From Sphingorhabdus sp. EL138 (lineage in GTDB: Bacteria > Pseudomonadota > Alphaproteobacteria > Sphingomonadales > Sphingomonadaceae): DNA of 64,000 nt. The stretch is taken from assembly GCF_900258045.1 (NCBI RefSeq), contig NZ_OGVD01000004.1:1302001-1366000 (forward strand), written 5' to 3'. This document shows, one piece after another, positions 26,175 to 35,416 of the stretch. Under the pieces are notes generated by a model, which worked only from the letters and a program-made list of their open reading frames with translations, was not told the DNA's origin and made no database searches. The translations under genes were made by a program, and so were the position numbers. Numbering within the stretch: the first letter of the stretch is position 1; each line of letters opens with the position of its first letter.

Positions 26175-27302
26175 ATGCGTGCGGAAGCTCAGGCGCATGT
26201 CGACCGGATCAGCGCGGCGCTGGACCTGCTGAAAACCTCGCTCAACTGGGATGTTGCCTTACGGCGGCTGGACGAGCTGAACGCGCGGGTTGAAGATCCA
26301 ACGCTGTGGGATGACCAGAGTGCGGCGCAGGCCGTCATGACCGAGCGGCGGCGGTTAGATGAGTCAATTACGGCGGCGAGGGAAATCCAGCAGGAAATGG
26401 ACGACGCCCTCGAATTTATCGAGATGGCCGATGAAGAAAGCGACGACGCGCTGGCTGATGAAGGTGTCGAGACGCTGCGCAAGCTCGCCGACCGGGCAGA
26501 CCGTGACAAGGTTCAGGCGCTGCTTTCCGGTGAAGCGGATAATTTCGATACCTATCTAGAAATCCATGCCGGTGCTGGCGGAACCGAGAGCCAAGACTGG
26601 GCCGATATGCTGCTGCGCATGTATCAACGCTGGGCCGAAGCTAGGGGCTATAAAGTTTCGATGGTCGACTATCAGGCGGGTGATCAGGCAGGCATCAAGT
26701 CCGCCACGCTCGAGATCAAGGGTGAGAACGCCTATGGTTTCGCGAAAACCGAAAGCGGTGTTCATCGGCTCGTCAGGATATCGCCATTTGACAGCGCCGC
26801 GAAACGGCACACCAGCTTTTCCAGTGTCTGGGTCTATCCGGTGATTGATGACAGTTTCGAGGTCGAGATTAACGAGGGCGACCTGAAAATCGATACTTAC
26901 CGCGCTTCCGGTTCAGGCGGACAGCACGTCAACACCACCGACAGCGCCGTGCGTATAACCCACCAGCCCACGGGGATTGTCGTCGCTTCGCAAAATGATC
27001 GTAGTCAGCACAAGAACCGAGCCACCGCGATGGGGATGTTGAAAGCACGGCTGTATGAGGCTGAACTGCAGCGCCGCGAAGCCGAAGCCAGCGGTGAATA
27101 TCAGGCAAAAACCGAAATTGGCTGGGGTCACCAGATCCGCAGCTATGTCCTGCAACCTTATCAGATGGTCAAGGATTTGCGCACCGGTGTGACCAGCAGT
27201 GCGCCCTCGGATGTGCTGGATGGCGCACTTGACCCATTCATCGCCGCCGCCTTGTCACAACGCGTTACCGGTGAAACGGTCGATGTGGAGGATGTCGACT
27301 AG
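26175..27302 (+). CDS. prfB: Peptide chain release factor 2
   Basis: RF2 recognises UGA and UAA and triggers peptide release. The codon-recognition SPF tripeptide is in RISPFDSAAKRHTSF (about residue 202) and the GGQ motif that acts at the peptidyl transferase centre is in SGSGGQHVNTTDSAVRITH (about residue 251). The 375-residue frame is continuous from an ATG at 26175, so this gene does not use the programmed +1 frameshift (early UGA) known from E. coli and many other bacteria. Length is normal. Confidence 0.97.
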   Translation: MRAEAQAHVDRISAALDLLKTSLNWDVALRRLDELNARVEDPTLWDDQSAAQAVMTERRRLDESITAAREIQQEMDDALEFIEMADEESDDALADEGVETLRKLADRADRDKVQALLSGEADNFDTYLEIHAGAGGTESQDWADMLLRMYQRWAEARGYKVSMVDYQAGDQAGIKSATLEIKGENAYGFAKTESGVHRLVRISPFDSAAKRHTSFSSVWVYPVIDDSFEVEINEGDLKIDTYRASGSGGQHVNTTDSAVRITHQPTGIVVASQNDRSQHKNRATAMGMLKARLYEAELQRREAEASGEYQAKTEIGWGHQIRSYVLQPYQMVKDLRTGVTSSAPSDVLDGALDPFIAAALSQRVTGETVDVEDVD

Positions 27303-27333
27303 AAGATCGTCGACATAGAGCTAGCGGTTCAAG

Positions 27334-28185
27334 CTAAAATGTATAGCCGACCCCGATCGCACCAAAAAACTGGTCGGCATCGCCGCGGATGGATGTGACG
27401 GGTGAGCGCTTGGCATCGTCCAGCAGCCGCGAATAACCGCCGAGCAGGATAATCGCAAAACCGCCATTGGCCGCATCTCCGTCCAGGTCAATCGCACTAA
27501 AAACGGAAGCACCGACATTTTTCCAACCACCCGTTGCGTTGAAAGTTGGCAGACCGCTCGTCACAGTACCCGCCGGTGAAATGCTGAAATAATAATCAGC
27601 ATAGTCATCATCCACATGATCCGCGCTGATGGAAAAGCTGACGGCTGCACCGCGGCTAATCGGCCTGAAATAGGTCAGGCGCGGTGAAATGACCTGGCCT
27701 TCATGGGCACCAGCCACATCCCAGCGCAGATCGACTTCCGCAGTAAGTGAATCGAACCGGCTGAACACCCGGTTGACCTTCACACCTGCCACCGCGCCCA
27801 GCTCAACGGCGACATCCAGTTCGCCGAGATCTCGCACGACTTCATCCTTAATCCCGTTGTTGCGGTCAAAACGCGCACGGCCAACGGGCCCCAGAATAAA
27901 ATCAACCTTTGCGCCAGCCTGATCAGGAATGACATCCAGCGCCAGCCCGGGACCACGGGGTTCGAAATCAATGCCGGCAACGCTGCCCAAGATCACTGGT
28001 AGCGGGTTAATGTCATAATTGTCCGAACCGTCATAGCTAGGGCTGACTGCAAGCCCCACGCCCAAGGTTACGTAGTCGCCATCAAAAACAGATTCCCCGC
28101 GCGGCGGCCCCTGCCCCTCCGGCTGAGCAAGAACGGGGGATGAAGCGACGAAAAGGCAAGCTGCAGCCAAGACATGTTTGTACAT
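27334..28185 (-). CDS. MipA/OmpV family outer-membrane protein
   Basis: A 283-residue barrel with a signal peptide cut at about SPVLA-QP. Family features are the early DYVTLGVGLAVSPSYDGSDNY motif, PLPVILGSVAGIDFEPRGPG, and a C-terminal FGAIGVGYTF with terminal Phe for barrel insertion. MipA/OmpV proteins are linked in some bacteria to cell-wall enzymes or to osmotic and antibiotic stress; the role here is not known. It follows the DUF2141 gene by 38 bases on the same strand and is probably in the same unit as the hydroxylase-like gene. Confidence 0.88.
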   Translation of the reverse strand: MYKHVLAAACLFVASSPVLAQPEGQGPPRGESVFDGDYVTLGVGLAVSPSYDGSDNYDINPLPVILGSVAGIDFEPRGPGLALDVIPDQAGAKVDFILGPVGRARFDRNNGIKDEVVRDLGELDVAVELGAVAGVKVNRVFSRFDSLTAEVDLRWDVAGAHEGQVISPRLTYFRPISRGAAVSFSISADHVDDDYADYYFSISPAGTVTSGLPTFNATGGWKNVGASVFSAIDLDGDAANGGFAIILLGGYSRLLDDAKRSPVTSIRGDADQFFGAIGVGYTF

Positions 28186-28223
28186 TTTATTTCCTGAACA
28201 CTTGGGGGCGAATTCGGATCATA

Positions 28224-28715
28224 TCATAGAATATATTTCATTTTCACGGCATGGTTTACATTGTCTGCACCAACTGTGAACTGGGCCGATTTAAACTTGG
28301 GTGGCCCCATACCGATTTTGGGATTGCGCGAAAAACCAAAGCCTTCGCGCGGCAGGAATAGGCGCAGATCCATTTTTCCGTTGGAATTTTCGTCATGAAC
28401 CAACGCCACTGCATAAGTGCCCGGCTTCACATCTGTAATCTGCACTGAACCAGCGTCCGATGCCGCCACTTTAATTTTCCGAGCTTCCTTGTCTTTACGG
28501 CAGTCGGGGAAATATTTGGGATTACTACTGAGACAGACCAGAACGTCACCCTTTTCGGATCGCAGGTTGGAAATGGCAATATCAATGGTTGCTGTAACGA
28601 CCGGTGCAACCGGAGCCTGATTAGCCCCTACTGCGCTGGCTGGCAGGGCTGCTAAAACTGCCAAGCCCGAGATCAGTGCCGCAGACTTTGTCCCAGAACC
28701 GAAAATATAACCCAT
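28224..28715 (-). CDS. DUF2141 exported protein
   Basis: A 163-residue protein with a signal peptide (SAALISGLAVLAALPASAVG) and a DUF2141 domain: GDVLVCLSSNPKYFPDCRK, DVKPGTYAVALVHDENSNGK and REGFGFSRNPKIGMGPPKF. The function of the family is unknown; it is a small beta-sandwich-like exported domain often found beside carotenoid or lipid genes in Alphaproteobacteria. The ATG at 28713-28715 has a strong AGGGGG site, whereas the ATG at 28748 has none. The gene begins inside the end of the upstream hydroxylase gene, overlapping it by 95 bases in another frame. Confidence 0.82.
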   Translation of the reverse strand: MGYIFGSGTKSAALISGLAVLAALPASAVGANQAPVAPVVTATIDIAISNLRSEKGDVLVCLSSNPKYFPDCRKDKEARKIKVAASDAGSVQITDVKPGTYAVALVHDENSNGKMDLRLFLPREGFGFSRNPKIGMGPPKFKSAQFTVGADNVNHAVKMKYIL

Positions 28716-29370
28716 AATTCCCCCTATACGCACTATGATGTTTTTCATGATGACTGGCTGTTATCAGCCCTTTTCCTAACGGGCCGTTAACCAACCAACG
28801 CGGAAACATTTCCCAGCCCATGTGATTGGTTACGCCCATGATTGTCATGATGAGCAAGACAAGTCCCAGGATTCCGACATGAACGGGTATGATAAATATA
28901 AGGAGCGGTATAACCACCGCGCCGCTAATCGCCTCAATCGGGTGAAAACTCATTGCTGCCCAAGCAGTTGGCGGCCGACTTTCATGATGAACCGCATGAG
29001 CGAGCTCAAACCAGCCGCGCAGGTGAAACAATCGGTGGGTCCAATAGAACCAGGTGTCATGCAGGAACAGATAGACCAACAGCGAGATCGGCAGATACCA
29101 AAGCGGATAAAGGCCGACATCCATGTAAATTTGTGTCCAACCCCCATTCTGCCAGCCCCATGCGACAATACCGGCCGGAATTCCGTATATTGCTGCAGAA
29201 CAGAGCGACCAGCGAATTTCACGCGCCATCTGGGGCTTGAGCTTGTCATATTGCCCAGGGCGGGCGCGCTGCGTCAGCCAGGCGAAAAAACCACTGGTAA
29301 TCAGATAGCGCACACCGACAATCAATGTCATCGCCACAGCCGAGATGATTACCGCAGGCAGATAAGTCAT
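28621..29370 (-). CDS. Sterol desaturase/fatty acid hydroxylase superfamily membrane protein
   Basis: A 249-residue membrane di-iron enzyme with four to five helices. The three histidine clusters of the family are clear: HDTWFYWTHRLFH, HAVHHESRPPTAWAAMSFH and HHEKHHSAYRGNYGLYF, followed by the usual RFWDKVCGTD. Related enzymes hydroxylate or desaturate sterols, fatty acids or carotenoids. It is transcribed away from crtY with a 110-base gap, so a role in changing the carotenoid ring, similar to CrtZ, is possible but is inference. Its last 32 codons overlap the DUF2141 start. Confidence 0.85.
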   Translation of the reverse strand: MTYLPAVIISAVAMTLIVGVRYLITSGFFAWLTQRARPGQYDKLKPQMAREIRWSLCSAAIYGIPAGIVAWGWQNGGWTQIYMDVGLYPLWYLPISLLVYLFLHDTWFYWTHRLFHLRGWFELAHAVHHESRPPTAWAAMSFHPIEAISGAVVIPLLIFIIPVHVGILGLVLLIMTIMGVTNHMGWEMFPRWLVNGPLGKGLITASHHEKHHSAYRGNYGLYFRFWDKVCGTDLGLGSFSSPASQRSRG

Positions 29371-29480
29371 ATTCGGACGCTATGCCGCAAAAGCGCGCTC
29401 GACAAGGGTAAAGCGGTTTATTTTCTTACATGCTTTGGGACAGGCTTCCCTGCGCCCTCACCATCGGCTACGGCCTTCTT

Positions 29481-30641
29481 ATGGCAGCAGGAAAAGATTT
29501 TGATCTGGCAATAGCAGGCGGCGGACTGGCTGGCGGTCTGATCGCTCTGGCCCTGCGCAAGTTGCGACCGGAGCTATCAGTGGCGCTGGTCGAGGCGGAA
29601 GATCATTTTGGCGGCAACCATGTCTGGTCCTTTTTTGAAAGTGACATCGCACCAGAAAATCTCTGGCTGGTCGAGCCACTGATCTCCTATCAATGGGATA
29701 GCTATGACGTGCGCTTCCCAAAATATGATCGCACGCTACATACCGGCTACCGGTCGATATTATCGGAGAATTTTGATCGAGTGCTTCGCAAGAAGCTCCT
29801 GAAGAAAAGCCTCACAACCGGATCTAAAATAGACAATATTGACGGCAATCACATTTCATTGGCTGGTGGCAAAACGGTGACAGCCAACACCATATTGGAC
29901 GCTCGCGGCGGCGGCAATCTTGCCGCGCTCCAATATGGCTGGCAGAAATTTGCGGGACAGGTTCTGCATCTTTCCAAACCCCATCGACTAGACCGGCCGA
30001 TTATCAAGGACGCCACGGTCGAGCAGATTGACGGCTACCGTTTCGTCTATTCCCTGCCCTTCAGCGCAACCGAGATTTTTGTCGAGGATACCTATTATTC
30101 CAATGGCGGTGATCTGGACGTCGCAGCCAGCCATCAACGGATTGCCGACTATGCCGAAACGCAAGGTTGGGAGATTGCCGATATCAGTCGCAACGAAGCA
30201 GGGTGTTTGCCAGTGCTCTATGGTGGTGATTTCGATGCTTTCTGGGCGGCCCATGACGGCGTCGAGGCCCGCGCCGGCGCACGTGCAGCACTGGTTCATC
30301 CGGTGACCAGCTATTCGCTGCCTATGGCTGTTCGCACCGCCATGATGGTAGCTGCGTTGCCCGATTTGACGCAGGACAGCCTTGATATAATGCTACGCGA
30401 ATATGCGGCAAAGCACTGGCAGGATTGTAAATTCTATCATATGCTCTGTGCAATGATGTTCGAGGCGGGTAAGCCCGAAAAACGTTATAAGACGCTAGAA
30501 CATACCTACGGCAAGGATGAGAAACTGATTGCGCGCTTCTATGCTGGCACGACCACCAGACTGGATCAGGCCGCGTTGCTTTCTGGTCGCCCTCCTGTCC
30601 CGATTACCAAAGCCCTCCCCATCATGATGAAATATAGATGA
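29481..30641 (+). CDS. crtY: Lycopene beta-cyclase
   Basis: CrtY closes the two beta rings of lycopene to give beta-carotene. The 386-residue flavoprotein has the dinucleotide fold DLAIAGGGLAGGLIALALRK, the family motif FGGNHVWSFFESD, the DARGGGNLAALQYGWQKF region and PVTSYSLPMAVRTA. The ATG at 29481 gives the typical start (MAAGKDFDLAI); the frame is open 17 codons further. It is the first gene of crtY-crtI-crtB, with 12 bases to crtI. Confidence 0.95.
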   Translation: MAAGKDFDLAIAGGGLAGGLIALALRKLRPELSVALVEAEDHFGGNHVWSFFESDIAPENLWLVEPLISYQWDSYDVRFPKYDRTLHTGYRSILSENFDRVLRKKLLKKSLTTGSKIDNIDGNHISLAGGKTVTANTILDARGGGNLAALQYGWQKFAGQVLHLSKPHRLDRPIIKDATVEQIDGYRFVYSLPFSATEIFVEDTYYSNGGDLDVAASHQRIADYAETQGWEIADISRNEAGCLPVLYGGDFDAFWAAHDGVEARAGARAALVHPVTSYSLPMAVRTAMMVAALPDLTQDSLDIMLREYAAKHWQDCKFYHMLCAMMFEAGKPEKRYKTLEHTYGKDEKLIARFYAGTTTRLDQAALLSGRPPVPITKALPIMMKYR

Positions 30642-30653
30642 GCCCCAATAACG

Positions 30654-32174
30654 ATGAATGACGTAACCAAAAGCCAGTCTGAACTGTTTAAGAAGGCCGC
30701 CGTCATCGGCTCCGGTTTTGGCGGTCTGGCGCTCGCCATTCGTCTGCAGTCGGCGGGTATTCAGACCACCATCCTGGAAAGTCGAGACAAGCCGGGTGGC
30801 CGGGCCTATTACTGGGACAAGGATGGTTTCATCTTTGACGGTGGGCCAACCGTGATCACCGATCCCGATTGCCTCAGCCAGCTATGGGACCTGACCGGTC
30901 ATGATATGGCAAAGGATATCGAACTGATGCCGGTATCGCCTTTTTACCGGCTGAACTGGCCGGACGGGACTAATTTCGATTACGTCAATGACCCGGAAGA
31001 GCTTTACGCCAATATCGCTGCGATCGAACCGGATGATGTCGAAGGCTATAGACGCTTCCTCGAATATAGCGGCGGGCTCTATGAAGAGGGCTATGTCAAA
31101 CTCGGCACCAAGGCATTTCTTGATTTCAAATCGATGATCAAGGCGGCTCCTGCATTGATGAAATTTGAAGCCTATCGCTCTGTCTATGCCAAGGTTTCCG
31201 GCTTTGTGCAAAACGAAAAACTGCGGGAATTTCTTTCCTTCCAATCGCTATTGGTTGGTGGAAATCCAATGAAAACCAGCGCGATATATGGCCTGATCCA
31301 CAAGCTGGAGCGGCTTGGCGGCGTTTGGTTTGCCAAGGGCGGAACCAATATGCTGGTCGCGGCGATGGTGAAGCATTTTGAACGAATTGGCGGCACAATC
31401 CGGCTATCCGATCCGGTCACCGGCATTGATACGATGGGCGACCGTGCCTCTGGCGTCACGTGTAAATCCGGCTGGAGCGAGATATTTGATGCTGTGGCAT
31501 CCAATGCCGATGTCATGCACAGCTATCGCGACCTGCTGAGCCACAAGCATCGCAGCGACAAAGTCACGGCTTCGCTCAACAAGAAGAAATATTCGCCTTC
31601 ACTCTTTGTCGTGCATTTCGGTCTCAAAGGGACCTGGCCCGGCATTCCGCACCATATGATCCTGTTCGGCCCGCGCTACAAAGGGTTGCTAGAGGATATT
31701 TATGATAACGGCGTCTTGCCGAGCGACTTCTCCCTTTATCTCCATCATCCTACGGTCACTGATCCGGAAATGGCGCCGGAAGGACATAGCACCTTCTATG
31801 TGCTGGCACCGGTGCCGCATCAGGGCAAGCTACCGATTGACTGGGAAGAAATGGGGCCGATTTACGAGAAGCGCATTCTCGACGAGATCGGTCACCGCCT
31901 CATCCCCGATATTCACGACCGGATTGTGACCAGCTTTCACTATACACCGCAGGATTTCGGCTCCGATCTCAACGCACATCTCGGCAGTGCATTCAGTCTC
32001 GAACCGCTGCTGACACAAAGCGCCTGGTTCCGGGTGCATAACCGGGATGACGTGATCAACAACCTCTATTTTGTTGGCGCAGGCACACATCCGGGTGCCG
32101 GTATTCCAGGCGTCGTCGGCAGCGCAAAGGCGACCGCCGAGCTGATGCTTGAGGATATTCTCCAAGACGACTGA
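30654..32174 (+). CDS. crtI: Phytoene desaturase (lycopene-forming, CrtI type)
   Basis: CrtI introduces four double bonds into phytoene to make lycopene and uses FAD. The 506-residue protein starts its dinucleotide fold at AAVIGSGFGGLALAIRLQSAG, has the RAYYWDKDGFIFDGGPTVITDP motif, and ends with the bacterial CrtI signature GAGTHPGAGIPGVVGSAKATAELM. Its stop (TGA) shares one base with the start of crtB (TGATG), so translation of crtI and crtB is coupled. Confidence 0.97.
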   Translation: MNDVTKSQSELFKKAAVIGSGFGGLALAIRLQSAGIQTTILESRDKPGGRAYYWDKDGFIFDGGPTVITDPDCLSQLWDLTGHDMAKDIELMPVSPFYRLNWPDGTNFDYVNDPEELYANIAAIEPDDVEGYRRFLEYSGGLYEEGYVKLGTKAFLDFKSMIKAAPALMKFEAYRSVYAKVSGFVQNEKLREFLSFQSLLVGGNPMKTSAIYGLIHKLERLGGVWFAKGGTNMLVAAMVKHFERIGGTIRLSDPVTGIDTMGDRASGVTCKSGWSEIFDAVASNADVMHSYRDLLSHKHRSDKVTASLNKKKYSPSLFVVHFGLKGTWPGIPHHMILFGPRYKGLLEDIYDNGVLPSDFSLYLHHPTVTDPEMAPEGHSTFYVLAPVPHQGKLPIDWEEMGPIYEKRILDEIGHRLIPDIHDRIVTSFHYTPQDFGSDLNAHLGSAFSLEPLLTQSAWFRVHNRDDVINNLYFVGAGTHPGAGIPGVVGSAKATAELMLEDILQDD

Positions 32175-33103
32175 TGAATCGCGCCAACCTCGTCCTTCAT
32201 GCCAAAGCCAGTATCGATCGCGGGTCCAAATCCTTCGCGCTCGCATCCAAGCTGTTTGCCACGCAAACCCGTGAGCGGGTGTGGATGCTCTATGCCTGGT
32301 GCCGCGAATGCGATGATCTGGCCGATGGTCAGGACCATGGCCATGGCATGTCGGCAACTCCGGCATCAGAGAAAACCATTGCGGTCATGCGCATGTTGAC
32401 CCGCCGCGCAATGGGTGGTGAACAAACCGGCAAACCTGCCTTTGATGCGATGGGCGTCGTGGCGCAGGAATGCCGCCTACCCAATGAGCTGGCCAATGAC
32501 GTTATTGACGGCTTTGCGCTTGATGCCAAATCATGGCGGCCGCAAAGCGAGAATGATCTCTATCAATATTGCTATCATGTTGCCGGCGCGGTCGGCTGCA
32601 TGATGGCGGTTGTTATGGGAATCTCCCCGCGCGACGAGGAAACTCTCGACCGTGCCTGTGATCTGGGGCTGGCCTTTCAGCTATCCAATATCGCCCGTGA
32701 TATTGCGGAGGATGCCGCGGCCGGGCGCTGCTACTTGCCGAAAGACTGGCTAGCCGAAATGCGGATTGATCCCGATGATTTAATGAACCCCACACACCAG
32801 GATGCGTTGGTTCAGCTGATCGAGCGGCTATGTGATCTGTCGGAACGCCATGAGGCTTCTGCCCGGATCGGCGCAGCGCGCTTGCCTTTCCGGTCGCGCT
32901 GGGCTGTCTTGGCGGCGGCAGGAATTTACGGCGATATCGCCCGCGCGGTCAGGCGCAGCGAAGGCGGTTCACTCAATATGCGGATTGTGACCAGCAAGGG
33001 CGCAAAGGCCATGTGGGTTGCAAAAGCGTTCGGTCAGGCGCTGTTTAAACCGAAAGGGATAGCTCGCGGCCAGCTCTGGACGCGCCCGCGAAGGCCAGCT
33101 TAA
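32174..33103 (+). CDS. crtB: Phytoene synthase
   Basis: CrtB condenses two geranylgeranyl diphosphate molecules into phytoene. The 309-residue protein carries both aspartate-rich Mg2+ sites: the first in YAWCRECDDLADG and the second in NIARDIAEDAAAGRCYLP. SKSFALASKLF near the N terminus is also typical. Together with crtI and crtY it completes the route from C20 diphosphate to beta-carotene. The last four bases overlap the stop of the convergent cysQ-like gene. Confidence 0.96.
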   Translation: MNRANLVLHAKASIDRGSKSFALASKLFATQTRERVWMLYAWCRECDDLADGQDHGHGMSATPASEKTIAVMRMLTRRAMGGEQTGKPAFDAMGVVAQECRLPNELANDVIDGFALDAKSWRPQSENDLYQYCYHVAGAVGCMMAVVMGISPRDEETLDRACDLGLAFQLSNIARDIAEDAAAGRCYLPKDWLAEMRIDPDDLMNPTHQDALVQLIERLCDLSERHEASARIGAARLPFRSRWAVLAAAGIYGDIARAVRRSEGGSLNMRIVTSKGAKAMWVAKAFGQALFKPKGIARGQLWTRPRRPA

Positions 33104-33888
33104 CTCTGGCCTTCATTCTCCGAGAGAAATTTGGCGACGCGGGCAACGGCCGCATCATGAATACCTTGTGAAGTACACAGAACGCCAAAAGCCTGTCCGT
33201 GCGTGCCGTTATAGCGCAGCTCTTTGCCATGCGCGTCGGTGACAATTGCCCCAGCTTCTTCGGCAATGACATGGGCGGCAGCAATATCCCATTCGCTGCC
33301 CCAGCGTGTCGAAACGACTAGATCAGCGCGATCATCGGCCACCATTGCGAGACGCAGCGCAATGCTGTTGGGTTTAAAGACAGGCGTCAGATCAATATGA
33401 TCCGGTAGCTCTTCGACCGGCAAACGTGCGCCATTATAATTACTGCACTGGCTGGCTTTGAGCAGCTTGCCATTCACCTCGGTATGGCTGCCGGCTTTCG
33501 CAGTCCAAATCTCGTCCATCGCCGGCGCGTTGAGTACGCCGAATATTGGCGCACCATTTTGGACCAGCGCGACTGATACGCACCAGCCAGGCTTACCCTT
33601 CACGAAATCCTTGGTGCCATCGATTGGATCAACCACCCATGCCATATCGCGGCCCGACAGGGACTGGTCCTCCGCGGTTTCTTCCGACAGCCAACCGGCC
33701 TCGGGCAGCTGGGCCTCTAATCGCTCACGAAGAAAACGATCCACCGCGATATCGGCTTCGCTAACAATCTGCCCAGGTGATTTTTCCCACGTCTTGTCAG
33801 CGCTTTTGCCTGCCTGCCATTGCAGCATGGCTAAATCGCCCGCTTCCCGCGCTATCGCAATTATTTCGTCAAAATCGACCAACCTCAA
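33100..33888 (-). CDS. cysQ: Inositol monophosphatase family, 3'(2'),5'-bisphosphate nucleotidase-like (CysQ)
   Basis: A Mg2+-dependent phosphatase of 262 residues. Metal-site motifs are visible: LSEETAEDQS (Glu), the WVVDPIDGTKDFVKGKPGWCV signature in two pieces and the C-terminal WDIAAAHVIAEEAGAIV. The pattern DPIDGTKDF and length favour CysQ-like enzymes that remove 3'-phosphate from PAP, the by-product of sulfate assimilation; a general inositol phosphatase cannot be ruled out. The predicted first codon is a TTG with GGAG nearby, and a second TTG two codons later is possible, so the start is uncertain. Confidence 0.85.
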   Translation of the reverse strand: MRLVDFDEIIAIAREAGDLAMLQWQAGKSADKTWEKSPGQIVSEADIAVDRFLRERLEAQLPEAGWLSEETAEDQSLSGRDMAWVVDPIDGTKDFVKGKPGWCVSVALVQNGAPIFGVLNAPAMDEIWTAKAGSHTEVNGKLLKASQCSNYNGARLPVEELPDHIDLTPVFKPNSIALRLAMVADDRADLVVSTRWGSEWDIAAAHVIAEEAGAIVTDAHGKELRYNGTHGQAFGVLCTSQGIHDAAVARVAKFLSENEGQS

Positions 33889-33999
33889 ACAACTCCATTA
33901 ACCCCAACCTGCTCCAAAAGGCTTGGAACGGTAATATTTCTGTCTGATAGGCCCGGTTCGGCACCGGCACCACTAACGATTTAGCTTTGCCCGGCTTCC

Positions 34000-35346
34000 T
34001 TATCCACCCGCCACCGTCATGCTATCGGTGCGCAAGGTCGGCGCATTGACCGCATAGCGATATTCAAGATCATCCGCCGGGATAAGGCTGCTAAACATAT
34101 CTTTGAGATTGCCCGCGATCGTAATTTCCGAAACCGGCGCTCCGATTTCTCCATCGGTGATCAGGAAACCGCCTGCACCACGGCTGTAGTCACCGGTGAC
34201 CGGATTTACACCTTGGCCAATCAATTCAGTGATATAGACACCGTGTTTAATGTCTTTAATCAGTTCTGCTTTACTGACTGATCCGGCGTTCATGTGAAGA
34301 TTGGTCACACTGACGCCCGGCGCACCACCAACCCCGCGCGAAGCATGACCGGTAGGCTGCAAGCCCAATTGCCGTGCCGACGCGCTTTCCATGATCCACT
34401 GCGTCAGACGACCATTATCGATCAGCTTTGTTTTCGCGGTAGGCAGCCCTTCGCCATCAAACGCCTTGGAGCGCAGGCCACGCTTGCGGTGCGGGCAGTC
34501 AATAATGTTGATTGCACTGTCAAATACCTGCGTATCGAGCGCTTCCAGAAGAAAACTGGTTTTGCGGGCAATGCTACTGCCAGCAATGGCGCCAACAAAA
34601 TGGCCAAGCAGCGAGTTGCTGATCCGTGGATCAAATACCACCGGCATTGCGCCTGATTTGAAATCGACCGGGTTCAGTCGCGATACCGCGCGTTCACCGG
34701 CCTCCTTGCCAATCGCTTCCGGCGTATCAAGATCTTCAAAATGGCGGGTGCTGTCATAGGCATAGTCGCGTTCCATACCATCGCCTTCACCGGCAATGAC
34801 GCTGGCATGGCAGCTATAGCCGCTGGTTGAATAAGCGCCCGAGAAACCGTGACTCGTGGCCAAGGCAACAATCGAGCGGCCAGCGCTGGCACCACCACCT
34901 TCACTGTTGGTGACACCTTCCACCGCCCGTGCAGCGTCTTCGGCCTTGAGAGCCATTTCACGCAGCGCGGCGGGATCGGGGTCAACTCCGTCATCGCCAT
35001 CAATCGGGTGAGGGTCGGATTTCAGGATCAAGTCTTCTGGTGCCAAGCCAGCATATTGATCTTCTGGCGCCTCACGCGCCATATCCATCGCCCGACCAAC
35101 CAAAGCCGACAAGATTTCCGGATCCATATTGGACGATGATACGGTTGCCGAGCGTTTACCGGCAAAAACGCGCAAGCCGATTTCTTCACCTTCAGACCGT
35201 TCGACATCTTCGAGATTGCCAAGGCGCATCGATACCTGTGTCGAAGCATCACAGACGTAAATCGCGTCTGCGGCATCAGCACCGGCTTTTTTGGCTTGTG
35301 AGATAAGGGCGTCGGCGCGGTCCTGCGCTTCTTCTGGTTCTAGCAT
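34000..35346 (-). CDS. pmbA: PmbA/TldE subunit of the TldD-TldE metalloprotease family
   Basis: A 448-residue protein of the TldD/PmbA family. TldD and TldE together form a protease that trims unfolded peptides such as microcin B17 precursor and antitoxin CcdA. Conserved stretches here are RKTSFLLEALDTQVFDSAIN, GLRSKAFDGEGLPTAKTKLID and GVNPVTGDYSRGAGGFLITDGEI. The TldE partner lacks the HExxxH zinc motif of TldD, and no such motif is seen here, consistent with TldE. TldD is not in this window. Confidence 0.9.
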   Translation of the reverse strand: MLEPEEAQDRADALISQAKKAGADAADAIYVCDASTQVSMRLGNLEDVERSEGEEIGLRVFAGKRSATVSSSNMDPEILSALVGRAMDMAREAPEDQYAGLAPEDLILKSDPHPIDGDDGVDPDPAALREMALKAEDAARAVEGVTNSEGGGASAGRSIVALATSHGFSGAYSTSGYSCHASVIAGEGDGMERDYAYDSTRHFEDLDTPEAIGKEAGERAVSRLNPVDFKSGAMPVVFDPRISNSLLGHFVGAIAGSSIARKTSFLLEALDTQVFDSAINIIDCPHRKRGLRSKAFDGEGLPTAKTKLIDNGRLTQWIMESASARQLGLQPTGHASRGVGGAPGVSVTNLHMNAGSVSKAELIKDIKHGVYITELIGQGVNPVTGDYSRGAGGFLITDGEIGAPVSEITIAGNLKDMFSSLIPADDLEYRYAVNAPTLRTDSMTVAGG

Positions 35347-35416
35347 GGGCAGGACATAGGTATGCGAAACGGCGAGGTCAACGCCGCGATCAGTCTTTGG
35401 TGATCATAAATTGAGG

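Noticed and set aside
26175-27302. Programmed frameshift in prfB
   Set aside because: The frame is continuous from the first ATG with no early UGA, so no frameshift is needed.
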